The notes: a model not told the origin generated them from the sequence alone. A stretch of DNA of 64,000 nucleotides from Alopecurus myosuroides (GCA_028641055.1 CM054062.1:234000376-234064375); one strand, 5' to 3'; positions 43,635-54,588 are shown, counted from the first letter of the stretch. Numbers and translations are program-made.

Positions 43635-46600
43635 CTATTTCTCCGCCAACCCGGAGCCAATGATGGCTACGCGGTCGGGGAACTCGGGATCGACCTGGAC
43701 CTTCTTTGTCTCCTTGGCAGCCTGAAAAGCAGTGCCGTGCTGGGTACTCGGCACACCTTGCGCGCCAGCTTGCGCGGATTGCGCCATAGCTACCACCTCA
43801 TACATCTTCTTCTTCTCGGCAGCAATCACCATCGACTCCGCCAACTGGGAGCTAGCAGAGGCACACTCCATGGACTTCTTGTAATCTCCAGAGATAGTAA
43901 TGATGCCATTGGGACCAGGGATCTTCATCTTCAGATATGCAACATGGGTAGAGGCCATGAACTTGCTCAGAGCAGGCCTGCCGAGTAGAGCATGGTAAGG
44001 ACTCTGATGATCCACCACCTCGAACTGCAGGCGCTCTGTGCGGCAGTTATCCCTGGTGCCGAATAGCACATCGATCCACACTCGGCCAATCGGGTTGCAC
44101 GAGATCCCGGGCACAATGCCATGGAAGGTGGTCTTGCTAGGCAGCATCATGTTCTCGGCCAGGCCAAGCTTCTCGAGTGTGTCTTTGTACACGATGTTGA
44201 TGCTGCTGCCGTTGTCGATTAGCACCTTGCTGAACCTCACATTCTTCTCGGGACCCAGGAAGGTAGGATCCAGCACCAAGGCATAGCTACCCGGATTGGG
44301 CATCACCTTGGGATGATCTACTCGGGACCACCTGATCTCCTGGTCACACCAATACATGTAGTGAGGGACAGCAGGAATCACTGCATTGACCTCCATGGCC
44401 CGCCTGTGCTGTGATTGCTTGTCGACTGGCTCAGAAGTGAAGATCATGTATCTCTCGTGGTGCTCTTGGTACTGATTGGAGCCTCCGCCCCCATTGTTGC
44501 CGTTGTTGTTATTGCCCTGATAGTTGTTGTTGTTGCCTCTGTTGTTGTTGTTGCGGTTGTAGTTGTTGTTGTTGTTGTTGTCGCGGTATCCCTCATTGTT
44601 GAAGTTGCGGTTGGCTCCTAAAGCCACTTGGTTCACATTCTCTCTTCTCGGGTACACTGGCGGCCGAGCTGCGGGTGCGCGAGTAGGCTGCACATTGGCA
44701 TTGGCTGCTGGCAGAGGGGGAGGAGGAGGCAAGCCATCACTCTTGATCACATCCCACCACTCGCACTGCCGAGTAGTGTGGTTAGCAGGCCTCGAAGGGT
44801 GGTGAGTGTGAAAACTGCATGGGCCATCCTTCATGTCATCAAAGACAAACTTCTTCGGCTGCTCGGAGTTCCCGCTACCCGACTGAGAGGTGCGAAATGG
44901 CTTCTTGTTGCCTTGGCCCTGGTTCTGGTTCTGCCCGTAGGCTCCAGCAGGTTTCTGCCTCTGGCTGCCACCAGCTCCAACAGTCACTGCGTTCACCTCT
45001 TCAGGATCATACCGAGTATCTACTCGGCGCTTGTTGCGGAACTCGTTGCGCTTGCTGTTGCTGAAGTTTCTTCTCGGCTCAGAGGAGTCCATCAGTGGCT
45101 GAGTGGGATCACCAAGTGCGTACTGATCCGCAATCTTGATGGTCTCCGCCAGAGTGTTCGGCATCTCCCTCTGCAATCTCTGCCACAGCATGCTGCCATG
45201 CCTGCATCCCTGCGCAAACCAAGTGATGGCCTGTGCTTCATTCACACCCTCACAGGTGTTCCTCAATGTGCTCCACCGAGTAAGATACTCGCGGTCTGTC
45301 TCGTCTTCTCGCTGCCTGCAAGCGGATAGCTGCTGTGGCCTATTCGGCCTCTTGTAGGTGCTGGTGAAGTTGCTGATGAAGGCATCCGAGAAGTCCAGCC
45401 AGCAATTGATGCTGTTCTTGGGCAAATTGTTGAGCCAAGTGCGGGCTGGACCCTCTAGCATCTGCGGGACATAGCGCACAGCCCATCTTCTGTTGCCGTT
45501 CGCGATATGGACCGCGGTGACATAGTCATTGAGCCAATCTTCAGGCTTGGTGCTGCCATTGTAGCTCTTGGTGCCTCTTGCAAGCTGGAAGTTCTTCACG
45601 GACGGCTCGTTCATGATGCGCGGGCCAAAGCACTCGGGGCCAGGAGGACCCGTGTTCTCCAGCCGCGCCGACAAGCTGATCCGGTCCAACTGATGCCTCG
45701 CATCTCCAGGCGCCAGCATGCGCTCGCCAACACGGTCATGTACATCATAGCCAGCCATCTCCATGGCCGAGTAGCCATCATCATACCTGTCCACCTGCAC
45801 AGCTGCAGGCTGCTCCACCGGGTTGGCGACTGGTGCCACTGCGCGCGGCTGCTGCCTCTGCCGAGTAGGCGGAGCAGCGGGACGCCGAGAAGGACCTGGG
45901 CGCGCTTCATCTCGGGCTCGGCTTTGAGCTTGATGGGCTTGAGAGCCTGCTCTTGCAGCGTTGTGTTCCTGCCCGGGCTGCTGCGGCACAGCAAGCTGTC
46001 TCGCGGCAGCAGCCGGGTCATACACCTGCATTTGCCTATCTCTGCCCGAACGCCCGCTGCGGCTCTTCTCGCGGCTGGGATGCGGAGACGAGGCCTGATC
46101 GTTAGATCTAGCCACGTGCGAGTGAACCACCTGCGAAGCCCCAGCACCCGGGTTGGCCTTCCGGAACTCCTCATTCTGCCTAGCAGCCTCCAACACCAAC
46201 TCGTTGAGTCTTTCTTGCTGCCTAACACGCGCATCGCCATCTAGGCGAGGCAACTCGGCAGCTACAGCCTCTGCAGCTCTAAGTGTCTTGGCGGGTGTGC
46301 TATATCTGGGCCGAGTGGAGGTGTTTGCGGTGGCGGACTGAGCAGGAGCCTCTACAACTGTCGCCATCTCGGCACCAAGGTTGCGCCGAGTGGCACCTAC
46401 TCTGCTAGCCCTCCTAGCGACTGGCGTGAAGCCGTGAGCCTTGTTGTACTCGAGCTGATCTAGACTCAACTCCAACCTCACCTTATCCAACTCCGCCTGC
46501 TCGGCAAGCAGCTCCAGGCGTTGCCGCTCGAGCTGCTCCCTCATGGCCAGGAGCTCGATGTCGGTGGGAGTTGGCATGCCAGGTCGCGTAGCCGACGCGG

Positions 46601-47099
46601 GAATGACCGTAGAAGTGGAAGGCGGCAAGTTGGACTCCTTCTCGTAGGGCCGGTGAACCCTGCCACCAGCAGCCGGTGCATCAATCTCCTCGACGACGGC
46701 CGCAGCGCCAGTAGCGGCTGCGCCAGCGTTTGCCGCCAAGCCCGTCACCATCACCTCAGCGCAGTTCGCAGAGCGGCACGCGGGCCTTCCGCGAGCAGCG
46801 ATCACCGCGGGAGGATCCTCCGCGTCATGCACCAGCTCGGGGTACTCGCGGTTGGCGACGGTGGCGACGTAGACGAGGTGAGAGCCGAAGGAGATCACCA
46901 AGCCGCCCTCCGGCATGGCCATGCCGCCGAAATCGCCGGCGTTGTCGGTGACGAAGTCGAAGGAGCCGAATCTGTGGACAAGGCCACAGACCACGCGCTC
47001 CGCTGAAGAAGATCCCGTCCGAACAGAAACTCCAACCAGCGCCGCTGGTTGCCCCACGGTGGGCGCCAACTGTCGTGGTGGTGTCACGGCAGATGCCAT
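43635..47099 (-). CDS. Tat gag and protease
   Basis: 1154 codons from the ATG at 47099-47097, which lies inside the LTR; the frame passes through the primer-binding site as RQLAPTVG. A later in-frame Met pair (GMAMPEGG, near 46920) is the alternative start. The middle is low-complexity with coiled-coil character; the gag core (KSYNGSTKPEDWL to TIKIADQYA) is at about residues 500-660. A CHHC-type knuckle (CSFH...HTTRQC) is near residue 760, then an asparagine-rich tract (about 833-870), then the protease motif DNGSS near residue 965. The frame ends at a TAG whose downstream codons still read as pol, so the stop looks secondary, unless it is read through. Confidence 0.88.
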   Translation of the reverse strand: MASAVTPPRQLAPTVGQPAALVGVSVRTGSSSAERVVCGLVHRFGSFDFVTDNAGDFGGMAMPEGGLVISFGSHLVYVATVANREYPELVHDAEDPPAVIAARGRPACRSANCAEVMVTGLAANAGAAATGAAAVVEEIDAPAAGGRVHRPYEKESNLPPSTSTVIPASATRPGMPTPTDIELLAMREQLERQRLELLAEQAELDKVRLELSLDQLEYNKAHGFTPVARRASRVGATRRNLGAEMATVVEAPAQSATANTSTRPRYSTPAKTLRAAEAVAAELPRLDGDARVRQQERLNELVLEAARQNEEFRKANPGAGASQVVHSHVARSNDQASSPHPSREKSRSGRSGRDRQMQVYDPAAAARQLAVPQQPGQEHNAARAGSQAHQAQSRARDEARPGPSRRPAAPPTRQRQQPRAVAPVANPVEQPAAVQVDRYDDGYSAMEMAGYDVHDRVGERMLAPGDARHQLDRISLSARLENTGPPGPECFGPRIMNEPSVKNFQLARGTKSYNGSTKPEDWLNDYVTAVHIANGNRRWAVRYVPQMLEGPARTWLNNLPKNSINCWLDFSDAFISNFTSTYKRPNRPQQLSACRQREDETDREYLTRWSTLRNTCEGVNEAQAITWFAQGCRHGSMLWQRLQREMPNTLAETIKIADQYALGDPTQPLMDSSEPRRNFSNSKRNEFRNKRRVDTRYDPEEVNAVTVGAGGSQRQKPAGAYGQNQNQGQGNKKPFRTSQSGSGNSEQPKKFVFDDMKDGPCSFHTHHPSRPANHTTRQCEWWDVIKSDGLPPPPPLPAANANVQPTRAPAARPPVYPRRENVNQVALGANRNFNNEGYRDNNNNNNYNRNNNNRGNNNNYQGNNNNGNNGGGGSNQYQEHHERYMIFTSEPVDKQSQHRRAMEVNAVIPAVPHYMYWCDQEIRWSRVDHPKVMPNPGSYALVLDPTFLGPEKNVRFSKVLIDNGSSINIVYKDTLEKLGLAENMMLPSKTTFHGIVPGISCNPIGRVWIDVLFGTRDNCRTERLQFEVVDHQSPYHALLGRPALSKFMASTHVAYLKMKIPGPNGIITISGDYKKSMECASASSQLAESMVIAAEKKKMYEVVAMAQSAQAGAQGVPSTQHGTAFQAAKETKKVQVDPEFPDRVAIIGSGLAEK
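44505..44600 (-). repeat. (GTT)n-rich tract coding poly-asparagine in gag
   Basis: Imperfect GTT/GTTG triplets; on the minus strand AAC codons give runs of four to six Asn with Gly, Tyr and Arg. It joins the gag knuckle to the protease. Confidence 0.9.
47052..47069 (-). other. Primer-binding site of the first Tat element
   Basis: TTGGCGCCCACCGTGGGG on the minus strand, one base from the LTR end. The same sequence follows the third Tat LTR at 63872. It is the usual site for this lineage, probably complementary to tRNA-Arg as reported for related rice elements; the tRNA assignment is from memory. Confidence 0.85.
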
Positions 47100-47957
47100 G
47101 GGATGGCTAAAGATGTGGGGACGAAGGACGCTGGAGGTGCTCGGGGAGGGATCACGCGACGAGTAGCCGCGTGAGGTACGAAGTAAACACTGCAAACAAC
47201 ACGATCTACCCAGGTTCAGGGCCCTCGTGAGGAGGTAAAACCCCTACTCCTGCCTTTCTCTATGTATTCTGGTGTCTCACCGAGTAGCCACAGTACAATG
47301 TTCTTGCTACCGAGTAGCCACTATCCTCTCTAGGTGATGAACTAGGTCAAGAATTAGGTCACCAAGTGTTCGATCCTAACGTGCGATGTGTCGATGCCTC
47401 ACGCAGGAGGCGGCGGGGCACCTTATATACCTGGTGCCCAGCCGGATACGTCCAAACCTAGACAAGTGTCGACATAGTGTGCACATCGTCCTTCTTCCGG
47501 GTTCCCGCTGACAGCTTTGGTTCCCAATCTTGGCTGCATCTGGAAAGTCGTTGGGCAAAACAAGGGGACAGACTGGTATCACTGTGCCAAACACAGAGTA
47601 GGCCCCCCTTATCCTGCGACGGCCTGCTTCCATGCTGTCACTGTCAGGCAGGCCGGTCCCAGATGAACAGTAGTTCGAATACTGCCAACTACGGACCCAG
47701 GATACGCGGGATCCTGTGTCAGAACGGCTCCTTTGACTTTCTGGCCCGAGTAGGTTCCCGCCAATTTTACTCGGGCCAACTCTTCTACTCGAATGGACAG
47801 AACTTGCTTGATACCTCTTTCTGGTCATCTTGAGGTGAGACCGAGTAGCTGTCAACCGGGTAGCGAGTACCGGGTAGGCGGCTACTCGACCAAACCTCTC
47901 TTATGTTAGTTGCCTTTACCACTTGCCTTTACCCTACTCGGGGGTAACCCCCCGACA
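47071..47957 (-). repeat. 5' LTR of the first Tat element
   Basis: 887 bp; nine differences from 32798-33684 by hand count. On the minus strand it starts TGTCGGGGGGTTACCCC and ends CACCACGACA. Confidence 0.95.
47416..47439 (-). promoter_or_regulatory. TATA box inside a perfect 7-bp inverted repeat
   Basis: GGGCACC, ten bases holding TTATATACCT, then GGTGCCC. On the minus strand the core reads TATATAAG, in the right direction to drive gag-pol. The same structure is in the other LTR at 33143-33166. Confidence 0.7.
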
Positions 47958-47962
47958 TACAC

Positions 47963-48961
47963 AAACCAAATTCACTACACCAAAACCGATCATCACGCGA
48001 GATGATGTAGCTGGAAAGGAGAACATCGACATGTTCATCATATCATCCATATGAATCATGATTTACCTTTCGGTTACGTGCTCTGAGGCCATGTTTGTAC
48101 ATGCTAGGCTCGCCAAGTAGAACCGTAGTATTGCGTGTGTTCCGAGGCCATGTCTGTACATGCTAGGCTCGTCAGCACCCGTTGTATGCGAACGTTGAGT
48201 CTGTCACACCCGATCATCACGTGGTGTCTCGAAAGGACGAACTTTATTAACGGTGCATACTAAGGAAGAACACATTATTATCTTGATATTAAGTGAGAGG
48301 GATCATCTTATAATGCTACCGTCGTTATCTAAGCAAAATAAGATGCATAAAAGTATTAACATCACATGTAAGGATAATGTGATATGATATGGTCCTTCTG
48401 GCACTTGATCTCCATCATGTGCATTGTGGTATGATCTCCATCATTCCACTTGCGTGGCACCAAAATCCATGGCACCTCAATCTTGATTGTCCATCAATAA
48501 TAAGACAACCATATGGATACCTTCCGGTATATAAATAATTTACAAAATAGATCATCTCATAATCAAATTTGTAACATTGATCATATCACATCACATGCCC
48601 GGCAAAAACTAGTTAGACGCCTCTAATTTATTTTTGCATATTTTACGTGGCTTAGGGCTTTCGAGGATAGAACCGTTCATACCTACGAACATCAATCACA
48701 ACATTCATAAACATATTTTTAACAACCCTTCGTATATTATATCTTAACTATAGTTGGAGAAACGGACACCCACTCAGCCACAAGTGAGACAGGTCTCGCG
48801 TACATAGTACACGTAAAGTTTGTCTAGGTTAGCTTCATCCAACTATGCCACTGAGATCATAAAATACTCAAGGAGGCAATAACATGCTCATCAACGCCCA
48901 CATACACCTATATGTTCTACCCGTACAAAACATCTACGCATAGATCCGGCTCTGATACCAC
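47963..48961 (-). other. Copia internal leader, 5' side
   Basis: It holds the Copia primer-binding site at 48943-48960 (TGGTATCAGAGCC on the minus strand) and about 1 kb without a readable frame. A 28-bp motif (GAGGCCATGT.TGTACATGCTAGG) occurs twice, near 48085 and 48144. I recognise no gag domain. Confidence 0.75.
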
Positions 48962-50615
48962 TGAAGGGTTCGTTGCATAGAAAACAAAAAATTTCCTACG
49001 CGAGAGATACCCGAAGGGCCAAGATCTAATCTAGGAGATGAAGTGCAACGGGGAGAAAAAGAGTCTTAAGAAAACATACCCTCGAAGACTCCAAGCGTTA
49101 CGATATTGAATCTAGTTGTTGGCGTAGTGGTACTCACACCGATCCCGAGAGCGAGAAGATGTGCACCGTAATCTGGCGGTGCCTCCGTGATCGGTCACAC
49201 GTACGACTTGATGACGACCTCCGTTCCCTCGATCCAGCGGGGCAACGGAAGTAGAGGATCCCTCGGAACTCCAATAGCACGACGACGTGGTATGGTGGAG
49301 AAAACTTCGTTCAGGGCTTCGCCAAGCGCATGATCATGAGGTGGAGCAGCGGGAGGAGGGAGGTGGAGATGACACCAAGTGTGTGGGGAGAGGGAGGTCC
49401 AACCCCTCTTTATATAGGAGGGGGAGGCAGCCACGAATTTTTTGTGCCTCCACCTCTCCCCTCATCATGTGGGTGGAGTCTCCATTCAACCCACTCATTC
49501 TCTCATCAATTCCCACTCAAAATTCCAAGGGTTTTCTTTAATAAATAAATAAAACAATTTCATTTATTTATTTTAATATTTGTTAATCCTATTAACAAAC
49601 ATTAACACTTGCCCCCTTGAACTATTTGTTAATCAAACATTAACATATACCACCTTGAACTATTTCAATATTCCCCAAAACAATTCCAGTGACTATTTCA
49701 ATATTCCCCGAAACCATTTTGGTGTTGTCCAAACTTTTCTCCGATATTCCGTATCCTCTCAAATGCATCATCGAACCTTAAGTGTGTCACCCTACGGTTC
49801 GCGAATAACATAGACATGATCGAGACACCTCTCCGATCAATGATCAACAGAGGGATCTGGAGATCCGTGATGATTCCTATATATTCAACGATGACTCTCG
49901 TGATCGTGTGAACCATCAACGTCGTAACTATTCCCTTTGTCTCGCGATATTTTACTTGTCCGAGATCCGATCATTGGTATCAACCATACCTAGTTCGATC
50001 TCGTTACCGACAAGTACTCTTTTACTCGTTCCGTGATATGACATCCTTGTGACCTAGTCACGTGCTTGCAAGCGGTGTCGATGTGATATCAATGAGAGGG
50101 CCCAGAGTATATCTTCCGTCATTTGGATGGAAAAATCTCACTCTTGATCCATGAGCCTCAACTAATACTTTCCGAATACCCAACGACACCTTTATAGTCA
50201 CCCTGTTACGGTGTGACGTTTGATGACATCAAAGCATCCTTCCGGTATCAGTGATTGACATGATCTCATGGTCTATGGAATAAGTTACTTCGTATGCAAG
50301 ATATAACAATATAAACTAAATGACTTGATCGTATTGTTATCTTGATATTGGGTCTATGTTCATCACATCATTCTTCTAATGACATGACCCCGTTATTAAC
50401 AACATCCAATGTTCATGATCAGGAAACCCTGATCATCTATTAATCACGAGCTAGTTAAAAGAGAGGATCTACTAGAAATCATTGTTTGTTTATTAAACAC
50501 ACATATATCAACGTTTTCGGTTAATACAATTCTAGCATGAGAAATAAACATTTATCATAAACAAGGAATAAGATAATAACCACTTTATTATTGCCTCTCG
50601 GGCATATTCCCTTCA
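48962..50615 (-). repeat. 5' LTR of the Copia element
   Basis: 1654 bp, about 3.6% diverged from 27207-28861. A minus-strand TATA box (CTATATAAAGAGG) is at about 49405-49417. Confidence 0.9.
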
Positions 50616-50940
50616 GGGCTCGGCTCAGGCTCAACCATAGTCCAATCGTCATGATTTTGGCTTATTTAGCCATTAATTTCTTAGCTTTATCTAGAGTTCT
50701 TTGCCTGAAAACATAACCAGCACAACTATCCAGGTATGTCCTAGATTCAAAAGTTAGTCCATTACAGAATATATCAAGAAGTTCATTATATTCTAGCTTA
50801 TGCACAGGTGTAGCCCTAACTAAAGAACAAAACATTGCCCAAGATACAAGCAATTTCTCTCCTTCCAATTGCTTGAAATTAAATATATTTTGTAAAGCAA
50901 TTGGCATAAAGAAGGGAGAAAACATGTAGCAATTGGCATA
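50616..50940 (-). pseudogene. Athila-type gag fragment, upstream part
   Basis: The minus-strand frame 50925-50662 reads a typical Athila gag core (ELLDIFCNGLTFESRTYLDS...). After one shift it continues NHDDWTMVEPEPSP to the Copia edge, and resumes at 27206. The core matches gag of autonomous Athila elements, unlike the gag of the neighbouring element at 53706-54425, so two different Athila-group elements are involved. Confidence 0.82.
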
Positions 50941-51002
50941 ATATTATCATGGAGCATCAGAAATTATAGATACGTTGGAGACGTGTCAAGCATCCCCAAG
51001 CT
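50941..51002 (-). repeat. 3' LTR stub and polypurine tract
   Basis: On the minus strand AGCTTGGGGATGCT (51002-50989) is the polypurine tract and TGACACGTCTCCAACGTATC (from 50988) the LTR start. The LTR breaks off at about 50941. A 13-bp direct repeat (AGCAATTGGCATA at 50896-50908 and 50928-50940) marks the break. Confidence 0.7.
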
Positions 51003-53705
51003 TAGTTCCTACTCGTCCTCGAGTAGGTAAACGATAAAACACAATAATTTCTGAGGTGACATGCTACTAACATAAACTTGATCATTATAATGTAAAAGCA
51101 TATGTAAGCTGAGATCATAGAACTTAAAACACAAACATGATAAATAGAACTTTAATAATAAAGCATAGTAATCACTTTTCCTCATGAAGAGTATCTCATA
51201 TAAAGGATCATGAATAATAATGCAAAGAAAGATAAACGTTTGTTTCAAGTATAGAGAAAGCATGGCAAAGTGGTATTTCGCTAGTCCTTAAGAGTGGGAC
51301 AAAACATAAATGCCAGGACACCTTCAAAGCTCATGAGGAAGACTAGAGCAAATAATTTAAGAACAAACAATATTACATCATGAATCAATTATTGATGTTT
51401 ATGGGACAAATACACATAGAATTCAGAATGGCAAAAAATGCTCTCTCAACTGTGCATAAAATTGGAAGATGGAGACTCAACATAAAAGTAAAAGAAAGGC
51501 CCTTCGCAGAGGGAAGCAGGGATCAACTCATGTGCTAGAGCTTTTTTTTAAAACAGAAGTATTAAAAGTTTGACACTCCTCCCATCCATATTTTACAAAC
51601 CATGGCTAATCGAATCCTGGGGTGCCTGCTAACAATCACATACCGTTGAGGAGTGTCTATATTTTGGGAGATGTATGCTAATGTCAACGAATGGTAAACA
51701 TAAAATACAGTACGTCACAAGCCAACTGGATTCACAAGAGCGGATCCCATGTGAAGGACGCATGTGGGTAGAAGGTCATCCTTGTTTCTCTTTTGTTTAC
51801 ACAGTTATGCTTTGGTTGATAAATCAGGGCAAAAAATAGTAAAGAGAATTTGTTTGCATTAATTTGGGGCTGGGCACCCCGCTGCCAGATCTTCTATCAT
51901 TTGGATAAGCGGATGAATCCACTAGTCCAAGGTGTGAAATCCAATCAACAAGTGAGATAAAGATTCTCCATTGACATCCTCATGAGCAAAAATAGGAACA
52001 TAAAGTAGGAGTAGTTTTGAAAGTTTTAAAGGTAAAACATGAGCAATTTACTTTGAAGTGGCAGTTAAATACCACATGTAGGTAGGTATGGTGGACACAA
52101 TGGGAAAAACTTTGGTTTAAGGGAGTTGGATGCACGAGTAGAACTCATACTTATTACAGGTGGAGGCTAGCAAAAGACTGGGAGCGACAAATCAAGAGAG
52201 CATAAGAGCCATAATCATGCATAGCGACATAAACATCATTAATTAGAGCATAAGCGGCATCATAAGTTAAAAAACTAAGTGGTCATGGAGGCTATTCGTG
52301 ACTGGTTCATAGTCATAAACATGGTGTGAGCATGCGCCAAGTCAGCCAAATAAAACATTCGAAAGAGAATACCATAAATTTATGCTTTACTATGACAAGA
52401 AAAACTCATGAATCTTTCAATGGCATATTAAACACTCTCAGCTATTTGTGGCTATTCATGCTACTCAATATCCACAAGGCTTTAGAACTAAAATAACATT
52501 TAGCATGGCATGAAAAAAAGTTCTAGTCACAGTCTATACAAGCCTCTACTTGCACTGTTATAAATTCTACTTCAAGCAGCAGTTTATTTTCCCAACAAGC
52601 ACCATACAAGATATGTTTTAACAAAAATAATCTTTATGATACAACAAGCAAACATGAGATTAATCACATAACACTACTAAAACTAACAGCTTTGATAAGA
52701 GATGCATGCAAACCAGGAGCTAAATAAATGCAGCAACCAGACAAACATTAAGAGTACAAAGTATTCCCATGAAAAAGCGGAGCGTATCACTCTCCAATAA
52801 AATAATGCTGGGGTCCAACCAAGATTATTGCAAAAATAAAAAATAAACTGAAAGCAAAAAATAAAATACGCTCCAAGTAAAGCACATAAAATGTGACCGA
52901 ATAAAAATATAGTTTCACTAGAAGTGACCTGATAATTTGTCGATGAAGAAGGGGATGCCTTGGGCATCCCCAAGATTAGACGCTTGAGTCTTCTTGGAAT
53001 TTGCTGGGATGTAACACCGAGGCATCCCCAACTTAGGCTTTTCACCCTTATTGATCACGTCATATCATCCTCTTCTCTTGACCCTTGAAAACTTCCTTCA
53101 CACCAAACTTCTCACAATCTTCATTAGCAACGTTAGTGCAATCGAAATAATAAATTCACATGGTTTAGTTTCATCACAAGACTAACACTCAAAAACACAT
53201 TAGCTACTCTCACAGCTCCTTTTAAAACTTTTTTCTCAGAAGAACACCAAAATAAAGAGATTAAGATGCAAATGCAATTATTGGCAGAAATCTGTCAAAA
53301 CAGGACAGCGTGTAAACATGATTTTGTTCAAAAATCTTCTGTTGCTCAAATCAAAAAGTGGTAACGAAGAAAATTTGCGTATACAGCCCAGGATTACGCA
53401 CAAAAAAACTCAGGTCATTTTGAATTTTCTGTGATTTTATACGAATTAAACAGTGGACAGCAGAAATTTGTTTCCTGCGCAGAAATCCGAAATATAGGCT
53501 CAACTTTCCACTAGAGGCTTTACTTGGCTCAAAAAAAACATAAAAGAAAAGATACAGCGGGGTTGCTAAGGAAATAGACAACACCCAGTTGCAAAACACA
53601 CAAAAGAAAAAACGAAGGAAAACGGGTTGAAAACGGAGAAATAAAACGGGTTGTCTCCCGATAGCGCTTTTCTTTAACGCCTTTCAGCTAGGCATAGAAA
53701 GCAAC
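51003..53705 (-). other. Non-coding internal stretch of the Sabrina-like element
   Basis: 2.7 kb, AT-rich, with stops in all frames. Two GGCATCCCCAAG-type blocks occur near 52960 and 53020, usual for the 3' untranslated part of such elements. I see no gene. Confidence 0.7.
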
Positions 53706-54425
53706 TCAAGTTTTTTCAAGTGAAGAATCAACATCTATAACTTCCTCTAAATCATTATTGGGAGCATTAGACACTCTAGGTGTTTCTGAAGATTCAACAT
53801 GAAGGTCACTCTTAGTTTCATTAATTGTTTTAGCAATTTTCAGCACATATTGAGATTTAGGTTTAGTTATCTTGGGAACATACATGAATCTTTGATCCTT
53901 TCCCACAAAGGCTTTCTCCTTTTTGAATTTAAGAGATGAAAAAGTTGATCTTAAAGTTCCCATAGCCTCCTTTAGTTTTCCAATCCTAAAATTTTGATCA
54001 TCATGAGCGTTGCTAGATTCTAGAGGAGTGATTCTTTTATCAATAGTAATTATCTATTCATTAAATTTGCAAGCATTATCAAGGAAAATTGGTAAGTTCA
54101 TTTCCAAAGAGTTTAGTTTATTTAAAACATCCTCCAAAGTGGTCTCATTTTTAACAATTGTAGTGGGGGGGTGCTCCTACTAAACTTTCAGTCAAATTGC
54201 AGGCTTCCAAGGCAGGAGTTCCTAGAAAATTTCCACCCGTAAGAGTATCTAACACATGCCTATACCAGCCGGTAATACCAACATAAAAATTCCCCAGGAG
54301 TATCAAGGTAGAATAATTTTTTGTGTGCACCTATTATGAGCATCATTTATTCTATACCAAGCATCTTTTAAACTCTCTCCCCCTTGTTGCCTAAAAGAGC
54401 GAACCTCGACTTCAGGAATACTCAT
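53706..54425 (-). pseudogene. gag of the Sabrina-like element (frameshifted)
   Basis: Starts at the ATG at 54425-54423 (MSIPEVEVRSFRQQGGESLK). The frame stops at 54303, continues in another frame (GNFYVGITGWYRHVLDTL) and again after a seven-G run near 54161-54167, ending with the segment 53963-53706 (FSSLKFKKEKAFVGKDQRFM to the stop). The pieces together have the order of the gag found in such elements. Confidence 0.78.
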
Positions 54426-54588
54426 TCTAACGAAATAAAAGCAAGAAAATAAATAACAGCTATAAAGTAAACTATTTTTTGTGTGTTTTTGATATAAAGA
54501 AGCAAAACAAGACGAAAATAAAAACAAGACAATAAACAAAATAAAGAGGTTGAGAGTGAGAGACTCCCCTTGGCAGAAGACTTCTTCC

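Larger units (their letters stand above)
32798..47957 (-). mobile_element. Tat-lineage Gypsy element with antisense gene, complete
   Basis: 15160 bp. Minus-strand order: 5' LTR 47071-47957, primer-binding site, gag-protease, RT, RNase H, second (archaeal-type) RNase H, integrase, then an antisense multi-exon gene, polypurine tract and 3' LTR 32798-33684. The second RNase H and the extra antisense frame between pol and the 3' LTR are known features of Tat elements in grasses (maize Grande is an example). LTRs differ at 9 of 887 sites by hand count. Gag-pol carries one in-frame TAG and one single-base frameshift; the antisense gene appears intact. Confidence 0.93.
27207..50615 (-). mobile_element. 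Copia element (Angela/BARE-like), degenerate, split by a Tat element
   Basis: LTRs at 27207-28861 and 48962-50615 (TGAAGG...CCTTCA in plus orientation) flank about 4.9 kb of own internal sequence interrupted by 32798-47957. The primer-binding site is at 48943-48960 (minus strand). Relics of integrase (about 31050-31330) precede RT (about 29800) in the minus direction, the order that defines Copia. LTRs differ at about 59 of 1654 sites (3.6%, hand count). Flanking five bases (AGGGT left, GGGCT right) match at only three positions, but the Athila gag continues across, which proves the insertion. Confidence 0.88.

Noticed and set aside
44038..46244. Long plus-strand frames opposite gag (for example 44628-45329 and 45507-46244)
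   Set aside because: Shadows of the minus-strand gag frame, without domains of their own.
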